From contig CAYMPA010000159.1 in NCBI GenBank assembly GCA_964392105.1, positions 1 through 5,725 of the forward strand: a stretch of DNA of 5,725 nucleotides, written 5' to 3'. This document shows positions 1 through 5,629 of the stretch, in pieces (position 1 is the first letter of the stretch; every line of letters begins with the position of its first letter). The notes beneath the pieces are model-generated. The model worked only from the letters and a program-made list of their open reading frames with translations, was not told the DNA's origin and did no database searches. This DNA comes from UBA7359 sp964392105. Its GTDB lineage: Bacteria; Pseudomonadota; Gammaproteobacteria; Eutrophobiales; Eutrophobiaceae. Made by a program: the position numbers and the translations under genes.

Positions 1-327
1 CAGGGGAACATCGCGCCCTTGTGTATGATCTGTAGAAAAAGAAAGCTACCAGTGTCGCTAACAACAAAAATCACCACAAACACTTTCCCCCCCTACACCC
101 TTATCAAGAATCCCCCCCGCCATATTGATAATTACCCGGCCAGCAGGTGTAATTTCGGTTAAATGTTTTCCGTTTCGTTGAAAGATCTGAACATCAAGCT
201 CATCCTCAAGCATTCGAATTTGCTTACTGATACCCGGCTGCGATGTAAACAAGCTTTCTGCTGTCGCTGACACATTTAGATTGTGATTCGCTACTTCCCA
301 AATATATTTGAGTTGTTGAATTTTCAT
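1..327 (-). CDS. cysB: LysR-family sulfur regulator CysB, N-terminal part (partial, reading frame disrupted near the window edge)
   Basis: CysB is a cytoplasmic LysR-type activator of sulfate assimilation and cysteine biosynthesis that responds to N-acetylserine. The first 70 or so residues are clearly CysB: MKIQQLKYIWEV, NHNLNVSATAESLFTSQPG, ISKQIRMLEDELDVQIF and GKHLTEITPAG correspond almost one for one to the winged helix-turn-helix of the E. coli protein. The ATG at 327-325 is the family start. Similarity decays after about residue 72, with two 7-base C runs on the plus strand (86-92 and 112-118 area), and the frame meets a TAG at 60-58. Beyond it, fragments of CysB are still readable: DTGS in a shifted frame, then STDHTQGRDVPL back in the first frame, matching the family stretch containing THTQARYALP. 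One extra and one missing base would explain this. Either the gene is decaying or the sequence is poor at a contig end; I favour the latter. The gene diverges from the TauE/SafE gene with a 130-base shared control region. Confidence 0.85.
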
Positions 328-404
328 CTTTTACACTCTTTATAAGAAATTAGCATAAAAATATACATAATTATTCCTTTTCAGAATAGATATCTGTCTG
401 TAAA

Positions 405-432
405 TTACACCACTTTTATAAATTAAGTGTAA
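405..432. promoter_or_regulatory. Inverted repeat in the cysB-tauE divergent control region (possible operator)
   Basis: TTACAC (405-410) is mirrored by GTGTAA (427-432), and inside it CACTT (411-415) is mirrored by AAGTG (425-429) around an AT-only centre. A related arrangement, TTACAC followed by TTATAA, occurs at 331-345 near the cysB start. Position between the divergent cysB and tauE genes suggests an operator or promoter elements, possibly for CysB itself. CysB sites are poorly conserved, so the assignment is inference only. Confidence 0.3.
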
Positions 433-457
433 ATTTAACCATCCGCAACAAGGATAT

Positions 458-1240
458 ATGGACTATTCATTAACAATAGCTGGCTTTTTCGTTGGATTTA
501 TAATCGGTATGACCGGGGTCGGCGGTGGATCTTTAATGACCCCAATTCTTGTATTAGGCTTTGGTATTAAGCCCACTATCGCGGTAGGAACTGATTTACT
601 TTACGCAGCGATTACTAAATCAGGTGGTGTATTTGTGCATCATAAACATGGAAATATCCAATGGGAAATAGTTTGCTTGCTTTCTATTGGCAGTATCCCT
701 GCCTCAATCTGTTCAATCTTTATTATTAAACATCTCAATAATGCCGGCATTAATTACGACAACTTGATAATGACCACATTGAGTATTGCCTTAATACTAA
801 CAGCATTATTTTTAATAACCCGTAATCAATTACATAAATTAAGTGTAAAAGAAAAATTCACTGCAATAAAAGTCCTCCATCGTAAACTTCGAAAACCGGT
901 TACTATCTTTGCAGGTGTGCTGATTGGTATTCTCGTTACATTATCTTCTGTTGGTGCTGGTGTTATAGGTGCTGCATTTTTATTCTTTCTTTACCCCAGA
1001 AGTAAAACGATACAAATCATTGCAACTGATCTTGCACATGCTATTCCAATAACAGCTATTGCTGGTATGGGGCATGCGCATATAGGCACAGTTGATTATT
1101 TCTTGCTGGGAAGTTTAATTATCGGGTCATTGCCTGGTATCTATCTCGGGAGTCACTTCGGTACTTTTCTCCCCGATAAAATTATGCGCCCACTACTTGC
1201 TAGTATGTTATTAATTATTGGCGTTCGTCTTGTTTATTAA
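458..1240 (+). CDS. TauE/SafE-family membrane permease (sulfite/organosulfur anion exporter family)
   Basis: This is an inner-membrane protein of the TauE/SafE (formerly DUF81) family, whose members are proposed to move sulfite, sulfonates or related organic sulfur anions across the membrane. The 260 residues are of normal family length and mostly hydrophobic, with about eight likely membrane segments in two halves. The family signature GMTGVGGGSLMTPIL lies at residues 17-31, followed by GTDLLYA at 44-50. The second half repeats the pattern with LSSVGAGVIGAAFL (162-175) and ends with GTVDYFLLGSLIIGSLPGIYLGS (210-232, key glycines visible). A basic cytoplasmic loop (about residues 122-147) separates the halves. 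The ATG at 458 has an AAGGAT ribosome-binding site five bases or so upstream. Divergence from cysB supports a role in sulfur metabolism, but the substrate cannot be read from the sequence. Confidence 0.9.
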   Translation: MDYSLTIAGFFVGFIIGMTGVGGGSLMTPILVLGFGIKPTIAVGTDLLYAAITKSGGVFVHHKHGNIQWEIVCLLSIGSIPASICSIFIIKHLNNAGINYDNLIMTTLSIALILTALFLITRNQLHKLSVKEKFTAIKVLHRKLRKPVTIFAGVLIGILVTLSSVGAGVIGAAFLFFLYPRSKTIQIIATDLAHAIPITAIAGMGHAHIGTVDYFLLGSLIIGSLPGIYLGSHFGTFLPDKIMRPLLASMLLIIGVRLVY

Positions 1241-1380
1241 TTCGTCGCTTCGGACTCCTCGGCAACTGCTCCCGGTGTTGCTCTACCTCCTGCGTCCATG
1301 CAGTCGTGTCCTCGGCTCGAGTTCCTGCTTCGCTCTATCGCTTACTTCCCTATAAGCGTCTCGCTACATACATTACATCG
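1241..1380. repeat. GC-rich non-coding block, candidate dispersed intergenic repeat
   Basis: Starting directly after the tauE stop codon, base composition jumps: by hand count 61 of the first 100 bases are G or C, against about one third in the genes on both sides. It returns to AT-rich before the terminator. No reading frame with a ribosome-binding site or recognisable protein is present. Internal structure includes TCCTCGGC twice (1256-1263 and 1309-1316), a CGCTTA/TAAGCG hairpin (1339-1344 with 1353-1358), and an imperfect CTGC...GCAG hairpin around 1290-1303. The look is that of a dispersed intergenic repeat or a fragment of one, but copy number elsewhere in the genome is unknown, so this is inference. 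Confidence 0.4.
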
Positions 1381-1389
1381 GTGTAAATA

Positions 1390-1417
1390 AAAAACCCTGC
1401 ATTGTTGCAGGGTTTTT
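1390..1417. terminator. Bidirectional rho-independent terminator between tauE and the ydcH-like gene
   Basis: CCCTGCA (1395-1401) pairs with TGCAGGG (1406-1412) across a four-base TTGT loop, and the stem is extended by an A run on the left and a T run on the right. Read either way it gives a GC-rich hairpin followed by a U tract, so it can end both the rightward tauE-family transcript and the leftward ydcH-like transcript. Confidence 0.9.
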
Positions 1418-1445
1418 ATATATTAGTTAATATTATTGTTAAAAA

Positions 1446-1670
1446 TTAAACATGACTATGTCGGTAATTTTCAATAATTACTGACATACGATCCTTCAAA
1501 ATAAGTTTTTCCTTTTTTAGCCCTTCAAGTGAAAAATGATCAATACTGATATTACCTTCATTAGCCTCCCTTACTGTACTTTTTAAAATACTGTGTTTTT
1601 CATAAAGTCGTTTGAAATCACTATTGTCATTTAATAATGAATTTACTATTTCCTGGTCTTGTTCAAACAT
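1446..1670 (-). CDS. YdcH/DUF465 family small protein
   Basis: A 74-residue cytoplasmic protein of the DUF465 (YdcH) family; its cellular function is not established. Residues 16-30 (NSDFKRLYEKHSILK) and 50-66 (GLKKEKLILKDRMSVII) match the family pattern, in which a phenylalanine-containing first helix is followed by a second charged helix rich in Lys, Glu and Leu. The whole chain is predicted to be a helical hairpin with coiled-coil character. Length is typical for the family. I start it at the ATG at 1670-1668 because AAGGGGG lies just upstream at a good distance; an in-frame TTG at 1685 would place that ribosome-binding site inside the gene and add five residues (MKGGV) not typical of the family. 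It is a single gene convergent with tauE, sharing its terminator. Confidence 0.85.
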   Translation of the reverse strand: MFEQDQEIVNSLLNDNSDFKRLYEKHSILKSTVREANEGNISIDHFSLEGLKKEKLILKDRMSVIIENYRHSHV

Positions 1671-1925
1671 AACACCCCCTTTCAATTTAATGAAAACATA
1701 GGAAATTAACTACAAAGATGTGAACGCGCAAATCTGTGCCCCATTCCACAGTGTGTCTTCCACCTATAACAGGGCAGGTATATAACTGATGTGTTTTAGA
1801 AGTGTTTTTCATACACCTTATTAATAACACTAGTTCAGATTTTGTGATTCGACAAGAACAAAAAATAATAACATTCTTATCAATAGTTTACGGAACCTAA
1901 AATTTCCTAAGTAATCATTAATAAT
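1671..1925. other. Gene-free spacer between the divergent ydcH-like and tetR-type genes
   Basis: No open frame with a ribosome-binding site, no tRNA-like fold and no strong hairpin was found here. The stretch is AT-rich and contains short repeats, for example GTGTTTT at 1791-1797 followed closely by GTGTTTTT at 1802-1809, and the near-palindrome CACAGTGTG near 1747. The promoter of the leftward ydcH-like gene must lie at its left end, but no convincing -35/-10 pair could be picked. Confidence 0.5.
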
Positions 1926-1953
1926 TTGACATATTACAAAAATTGACTATTCT
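1926..1953 (+). promoter_or_regulatory. Probable sigma-70 promoter of the tetR-type operon
   Basis: A perfect -35 hexamer TTGACA (1926-1931) is followed after 16 bases by TATTCT (1948-1953), a 4/6 match to the -10 consensus. Transcription would start near 1960, leaving a very short leader before the ATG at 1974. Confidence 0.6.
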
Positions 1954-1969
1954 ATCTACTAGTAGGTAG
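1952..1969. promoter_or_regulatory. Palindromic operator overlapping the tetR-type promoter and ribosome-binding site
   Basis: CTATCTACTAGTAGGTAG is an 18-bp inverted repeat with one mismatched pair; its core CTACTAGTAG (1956-1965) is perfect. It touches the -10 hexamer, spans the expected transcription start and contains the TAGG used as ribosome-binding site (1963-1966, seven bases before the ATG). Size and position fit an autoregulatory TetR-family operator. Binding by the neighbouring repressor is inference. Confidence 0.65.
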
Positions 1970-1973
1970 GTTT

Positions 1974-2537
1974 ATGACGACTTCAGAACAAATAATTGAT
2001 ACTGCAACCACACTTCTTCAAAAGCATGGTTTTAATGCATTTAGCTATAATGATATCTCAGAATTAATAGGTATTAAGACTGCAAGCATTCATTATCATT
2101 TTCCATGTAAACATGACCTTGGTAAGTCTGTAATGGCAAAATATAGAAATATGCATAAAGATGCCATGATAAAAATTGACTCTGAATTAACTTCTCCATT
2201 AAAAAAATTACAGGCCTTTGCTGATCTTTTCACATGTGCTCTCGGTAATGATTATCGGATGTGTCCTTGCGGGATGTTAACAACAGATATATCCAGCTTG
2301 CCTGACTCAATAAAAGTTGAAGTACAAGGTTTTTTTACTGACAGCGAAACCTGGTTAGCATCTGTTCTTAAAGATGGATTTAAACAAGGTGTTTTCAAGT
2401 TTGAAGTTAGTTCAACTGAATGTGCAAAAACCATATTTGCCTCATTCGAAGGTGCGATGTTATCGGCCAGGGCGTTTGAAGATAAAAATCGATTAAACAA
2501 ATCACTAAAACAACTTATTAAGTTAATACAGGCATAA
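1974..2537 (+). CDS. TetR/AcrR-family transcriptional repressor with a CPC motif
   Basis: A cytoplasmic TetR/AcrR-type DNA-binding regulator of 187 residues, normal length for the family. The N-terminal helix-turn-helix runs through about residues 6-50: IIDTATTLLQKHGFNAFSYNDI, then the recognition part TASIHYHFPCKHDL. The helical C-terminal ligand-binding part begins near residue 55 and includes CPCGMLTTDISSLP (97-110), equivalent to the C-x-x-G segment common in relatives of this subgroup. Cysteines stand at 45, 88, 97, 99 and 150, so thiol-based sensing of an oxidant or electrophile is possible but not shown. The ATG at 1974 is preceded by TAGG inside a palindrome that is probably its own operator. 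The stop is six bases before the metallohydrolase start, indicating co-transcription, so the repressor probably controls itself and the hydrolase. The inducer is unknown. Confidence 0.9.
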   Translation: MTTSEQIIDTATTLLQKHGFNAFSYNDISELIGIKTASIHYHFPCKHDLGKSVMAKYRNMHKDAMIKIDSELTSPLKKLQAFADLFTCALGNDYRMCPCGMLTTDISSLPDSIKVEVQGFFTDSETWLASVLKDGFKQGVFKFEVSSTECAKTIFASFEGAMLSARAFEDKNRLNKSLKQLIKLIQA

Positions 2538-2543
2538 GACTTA

Positions 2544-3524
2544 ATGATATATATCATTACTAATTCACTTAATCATAAACTAATTCAAAATATTAACAAT
2601 TTTATTATCTATTCACTTGTTTTAGCGATAGTCAGCTTATCGAATTTTGTTTTTGCTTCTGAAGTAAAACAAAGTTTTAAAATAACTGAAGTTTCAGAGG
2701 GTAATTATGTCCATACAGGTATTCATGTCTCTATTGAAGATAAACAACACGACAACATTGCTAATATTGGATTTATCATCGGTGATAAGTGTATTGCTGT
2801 AATCGATACTGGAGGATCGATAAATATCGGTCGTAAATTACTTGATAGTATTCGCTCAATATCAGACAAACCTATCTGCTTCGTAATTAATACACACATA
2901 CATTTTGATCATATTCTGGGTAATAAAGCATTCGCTCCAGAAAAACCTGATTTCGTCGGTCATCAACAACTACCAGAGGCAATAGAACAAAATCGTGGTT
3001 TCTTTTTAGATCAATTCAAAAATGATTTGGGCCCAACCCCGGATCAATCATCAATCATAGGCCCCAGTGTTTTGGTTGATAAATCAAGACAACTGGATTT
3101 AGGTAATCGTGTTCTAACGCTAATTCCTTTTCCTGTTGCTCACAGTCATAATGATTTAATAATTATAGATAATAAAACTAAAACGCTGTGGTCTGGTGAC
3201 TTAATCTTTCGGCAACGTATTCCAGCATTAACAGGTAGTCTTAAAGGTTGGGTGAAAGCAATGGATGATTTACAACGATTAGAGGTATATATGGTAATAC
3301 CGGGGCATGGCAGTGTAGCAGAGTCAATGTCTGAGGCAATAGAACAACAACAAGTCTACTTGCAACGCTTGCTGTATGAAACACGTAAAGCTGTAGCAGA
3401 CGGACAGTTTATAAACGATGCAATGGAAAATATTGATAAGGATAACTCATCAAACTGGTTATTATTTGAATTTCAACACCCTGCAAATATTTCCAGGGCT
3501 TATACTGAGCTGGAATGGGAGTGA
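2544..3524 (+). CDS. Exported metallo-beta-lactamase-fold hydrolase, quinoprotein relay system zinc metallohydrolase 2 / SoxH type
   Basis: A 326-residue zinc hydrolase of the metallo-beta-lactamase fold. The metal ligands are all visible: THIHFDH (H118, H120, D122, H123), H200 in VAHSHND, D219 in SGD and H255 in PGHG. The opening of the fold, NIANIGFIIGDKCIAVIDTGG (from residue 71), together with KGWVKAMDDL, resembles the family named quinoprotein relay system zinc metallohydrolase 2, related to SoxH and usually found with PQQ-dependent dehydrogenases. Its natural substrate is not established. An N-terminal hydrophobic stretch (about 21-38) ending in FVFA, before SEV, is a likely signal peptide, so it acts in the periplasm. 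The n-region is long (about 20 residues), but there is no other Met before residue 240. Only a poor ribosome-binding site precedes the ATG, six bases after the repressor stop, suggesting translational coupling. No quinoprotein gene is seen in this window. Confidence 0.85.
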   Translation: MIYIITNSLNHKLIQNINNFIIYSLVLAIVSLSNFVFASEVKQSFKITEVSEGNYVHTGIHVSIEDKQHDNIANIGFIIGDKCIAVIDTGGSINIGRKLLDSIRSISDKPICFVINTHIHFDHILGNKAFAPEKPDFVGHQQLPEAIEQNRGFFLDQFKNDLGPTPDQSSIIGPSVLVDKSRQLDLGNRVLTLIPFPVAHSHNDLIIIDNKTKTLWSGDLIFRQRIPALTGSLKGWVKAMDDLQRLEVYMVIPGHGSVAESMSEAIEQQQVYLQRLLYETRKAVADGQFINDAMENIDKDNSSNWLLFEFQHPANISRAYTELEWE

Positions 3525-3575
3525 AATTGGTATATAATCATGCGCCGAAACAAATGTATTTTCAAGAACATACCA

Positions 3576-3914
3576 ATGCCAAACTATGATTATTTCTGCG
3601 AAGCCAATGGTAAAACTGTAGAGGTTTATCATGACATCACTACCAAGTTAAAGACCTGGGGTGAAGTCTGTTTTGCTGCACAAATCCCCCTTGGAGACAC
3701 AGATGTATTGGCTCCTGTAAGGCTCGTAATCAGACCAGTAGCGATCAGTGTACCTATTAGTAATTCAAAACTTAAAGAACACGGCTTTACTAAACTAGTT
3801 AAAAGAGATAGCGGAGTTTATGAAAACGTAACTGCCACAGATGGTGAAAAGAGATATATGAAAGCGGGTGATAAATCATCTATGCCACATCTACATAAAA
3901 AGATATCAAGTTAA
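3576..3914 (+). CDS. FmdB-like zinc-ribbon-family small protein, zinc knuckles incomplete
   Basis: A 112-residue protein whose beginning, MPNYDYFCEANGKTVEVYHD, matches the start of FmdB-like putative regulatory proteins (MPxYDYxCEANG). TWGEVC (27-32) and the LGDTDVLAPVRLVI stretch (39-52) follow the same subgroup. The C-terminal part includes GFTKLVKRDSGVYENVTA (70-87), another conserved block. Only two cysteines remain (8 and 32), so the paired CxxC knuckles of a standard zinc ribbon are not present and metal binding is doubtful. No signal peptide is visible; it is probably cytoplasmic. I start it at 3576 because the family begins here and AAGAA lies at 3564-3568; an in-frame ATG at 3540 adds twelve residues unlike the family. 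It follows the hydrolase by 51 bases, probably in the same operon. Its role there is unknown. Confidence 0.7.
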   Translation: MPNYDYFCEANGKTVEVYHDITTKLKTWGEVCFAAQIPLGDTDVLAPVRLVIRPVAISVPISNSKLKEHGFTKLVKRDSGVYENVTATDGEKRYMKAGDKSSMPHLHKKISS

Positions 3915-4025
3915 TCTATATTTATTAGTGGTGTGAAAGTCATCATTTATACCATATTAATTATTTTTACATATTTTTTTCACTTTATACCCAATACATA
4001 TTAAACAGAACTATAAGAGAACTAT

Positions 4026-4580
4026 ATGAACAAACACGTCATATTCATTATAAATTTAATATTCGCTTTTCTATCATCTCCTGCATTCGCTGAAAATGAT
4101 AATTATGATAAAAGCACTGTAATAGATGATGCATCTGATTTTTTTGGTGAAGGCACGGAAGGTCTCGGTGAAGTCATGGAAAAAGTTTTCAAGGATCATG
4201 GCGAACCCAATGCAGTTATTAAAGGTGAAGAGGCTAGTGGCGCTTTAGGTATAGGTGCACGTTATGGTAGCGGAACACTGACAATGAAGTCGGGTGGAAT
4301 CACAACCGTACATTGGACAGGTCCATCAATAGGCTTTGATGCCGGGGCCAATGCTTCTAAAGTGTATGTACTTGTCTATCATCTACCTAATGTAGATGCA
4401 TTATTACAGCGATTTCCAGCAATTGACGGAAGTCTCTATTTCATTGGCGGCATCAGTGCCAACTACCATCAATCTGACAGAATTATACTTGCGCCGCTTC
4501 GATTAGGTGCAGGTCTTAGAGCTGGTGTTAATGTGGGCTACATGAAATATACTCTCGAGAAAACTTGGAACCCTTTTTAG
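4026..4580 (+). CDS. DUF1134 family exported envelope protein (EipA-like)
   Basis: A 184-residue protein of the DUF1134 family. A standard signal peptide covers residues 1-22 (MNKH, hydrophobic core, cleavage after AFA), so the mature protein is periplasmic. Family hallmarks appear in order: DASDFFGEGTEGLGEVMEKVF (35-55, key FFG), GEEASGALGIGARYGSGTL (67-85), HWTGPSIGFDAGANASKVYVLVYHLP (96-121, key GPSIGFD), RFPAIDGSLYFIGG (129-142), and the terminal GVNVGYMKYT...TWNPF (167-184). In Brucella the DUF1134 member EipA is needed for envelope integrity; the molecular activity is unknown. AAGAGA precedes the ATG by about seven bases. The 111 bases upstream hold no gene, and the gene is probably a separate transcription unit from the FmdB-like gene. 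The family is best known from Alphaproteobacteria. Confidence 0.9.
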   Translation: MNKHVIFIINLIFAFLSSPAFAENDNYDKSTVIDDASDFFGEGTEGLGEVMEKVFKDHGEPNAVIKGEEASGALGIGARYGSGTLTMKSGGITTVHWTGPSIGFDAGANASKVYVLVYHLPNVDALLQRFPAIDGSLYFIGGISANYHQSDRIILAPLRLGAGLRAGVNVGYMKYTLEKTWNPF

Positions 4581-4616
4581 TAATTAATCCAATCACATAG
4601 TCCCGATAATCTGTTA

Positions 4617-4646
4617 TTGATTTATCTATCGATTCTAAAAGATATT
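4617..4646 (+). promoter_or_regulatory. Weak candidate promoter upstream of the Fur box
   Basis: TTGATT (4617-4622) and GATATT (4641-4646) each match 4 of 6 positions of the sigma-70 consensus with an 18-base spacer. Transcription would begin near 4653, just before the Fur box, so bound Fur would block it. Other choices in this AT-rich stretch are possible. Confidence 0.3.
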
Positions 4647-4662
4647 GCTTCCATTTTTTAAT

Positions 4663-4681
4663 GAGAATGGTTATCATTATC
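4663..4681. promoter_or_regulatory. Fur box (ferric uptake regulator binding site)
   Basis: GAGAATGGTTATCATTATC matches the 19-bp Fur consensus GATAATGATAATCATTATC at 16 of 19 positions, including the whole right half from ATCATTATC. It lies 33 bases before the chosen start of the next gene, a normal place for iron-dependent repression. Nothing else nearby would be its target, since the gene to the left reads toward it and ends at 4580. Confidence 0.8.
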
Positions 4682-4713
4682 ATCACTTTCACACAATGGA
4701 GTTATCTACCTGG

Positions 4714-5301
4714 ATGCTTAAGCCATTATTTTACTTAGCAATTTTAACTATTTTTGGGATTAGTCCCACTACTCACGCAAGTGGCACAATGAGTTCTGAT
4801 GAAGTAAAAGACGTAAAACGCATCGCTATTATTAATGATGAGGACCACCAACGCCTGTCTATTGCAGCAGGTTTTTTAGCAGATTACGAGATAGAAGCAA
4901 AAAAATTAATCCGTTCTCTTCAACATGATGGGATCAATGCAAATGAAATTAATGAGCAAGCCAATCAATTATTAAATTTATCTGAAAATGTGATTGATAG
5001 TGCACGTTTTCGGTTACCACAATGTGATGAATATCTGGCAAAGACATTATCACTTAAGAATAGATTGCATGAAATTTCTCACGACACACTAGAAAAAGAT
5101 TACCATCATGATGGAACTCTTCCTAAAGCACCGGGTGAGTGTTACCACACAAAAGATTTATTTGTGCACCCTGCAACAGTTATTGTTTTAACAAGAGACG
5201 ATCCTTCGTTAAGTTTAGCAACCAGATCATCCATTAATGCAGAAATCACAGAAGTTATTGTCCATACAGAACTGGTAAGACAACTGGTTATTTACGAGTG
5301 A
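4714..5301 (+). CDS. Unrecognised His-rich periplasmic protein, probably Fur-regulated
   Basis: I do not recognise this family. With the ATG at 4714 the protein has 195 residues and begins with a clean signal peptide (MLKPLFYLAILTIFG, cleavage after THA at residue 22), so it should be periplasmic. The rest is polar and mostly helical in appearance. It has two cysteines, C104 in LPQCDEYL and C143 in GECYH, which could form a disulfide. Histidines are numerous in the middle (45, 71, 119, 123, 131, 132, 145, 152, 184), and HPATV at 152-156 looks like a conserved turn. There is no CxxCH haem site. Starts at 4696 (MELSTW) or TTG 4645 are in frame, but the latter would translate the Fur box. The ribosome-binding site is poor: GGAG at 4698-4701 is 12 bases from the ATG. 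The Fur box implies expression under iron shortage; metal or haem handling is a guess. Confidence 0.75.
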   Translation: MLKPLFYLAILTIFGISPTTHASGTMSSDEVKDVKRIAIINDEDHQRLSIAAGFLADYEIEAKKLIRSLQHDGINANEINEQANQLLNLSENVIDSARFRLPQCDEYLAKTLSLKNRLHEISHDTLEKDYHHDGTLPKAPGECYHTKDLFVHPATVIVLTRDDPSLSLATRSSINAEITEVIVHTELVRQLVIYE

Positions 5302-5366
5302 TTTTTTACTCAAGATAATAATTAAAATGTTTGTATCAATCATCCACGATACTAATTACATACTTT
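5302..5366. other. AT-rich spacer after the His-rich protein gene
   Basis: No gene and no GC-rich terminator hairpin is visible immediately after the stop codon at 5299-5301. Transcripts of the upstream gene may run on to the terminator-like structures at 5367-5410 or 5630-5661. Confidence 0.4.
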
Positions 5367-5456
5367 ATAAAAAACGCCCCTATCAGATGAATGAGGTTCT
5401 TTATTTAAGAGCCTGGCAGTGGATTCACTACATCCATGTAACTCGCGCTACACGGA
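5367..5456 (-). pseudogene. Decayed relic of a 5S rRNA 3' end with its terminator
   Basis: CGCCCCTATCAGATG at 5375-5389 and ATTTAAGAGCCTGGCAGTG at 5403-5421 repeat, with small changes, the sequence around the genuine rrn terminator and 5S 3' end 260 bases further right; the second of these is identical over 19 bases. Past the shared GCCTGGCAGTG, similarity becomes weak: CACTAC, CATG and CGCGCTAC can still be lined up with 5S if a deletion is allowed. The hairpin corresponding to the terminator no longer pairs well. This looks like the remains of an extra 5S gene at the end of the ribosomal RNA operon. Confidence 0.5.
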
Positions 5457-5629
5457 ATAATAATTTCCCAAATCGTCATACGTGAATATATTTCATACAT
5501 TCTCTAACACCTAAACCCTTGTAGACGTCTAGAGAGTGGTATCAATTTAGGGATACGGTCAATTTATTGAGTTAAAGTTGCATTTATCATATTCCATGTT
5601 CAACTATGGAAATACTAAACACAAGACAA
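5457..5629. other. Spacer between the 5S relic and the rrn terminator
   Basis: No open frame or tRNA-like sequence could be supported. Small symmetric elements are present: the perfect palindrome TAGACGTCTA (5522-5531) and a TTCCAT/ATGGAA hairpin (5592-5597 with 5606-5611). Their meaning is unknown. Confidence 0.4.

Noticed and set aside
1241..1380. Short open frames inside the GC-rich block
   Set aside because: None has a ribosome-binding site or recognisable product; the reading frames are a by-product of GC-rich composition.
2252..2557. Open frame on the minus strand lying across the tetR-type gene
   Set aside because: It is antisense to a clear TetR-family gene, has no ribosome-binding site and its product resembles no known protein.
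3540..3575. Upstream ATG start for the FmdB-like gene
   Set aside because: The extra twelve residues are unlike the family, which begins at MPxYDY, and there is no better ribosome-binding site.
4645..4713. Upstream TTG start adding 23 residues, including a His-rich GYHYHHFH segment, to the unknown periplasmic protein
   Set aside because: The His-rich piece is simply the Fur box read as codons, and the extension would bury the signal peptide.
5314..5332. GATAATAATTAAAATG, a second possible Fur box
   Set aside because: Only about 12 of 19 positions match, which is expected by chance in such AT-rich sequence, and no gene follows.
5457..5629. Possible tRNA between the 5S relic and the rrn terminator
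   Set aside because: No T-loop or acceptor-stem pairing could be found on either strand.
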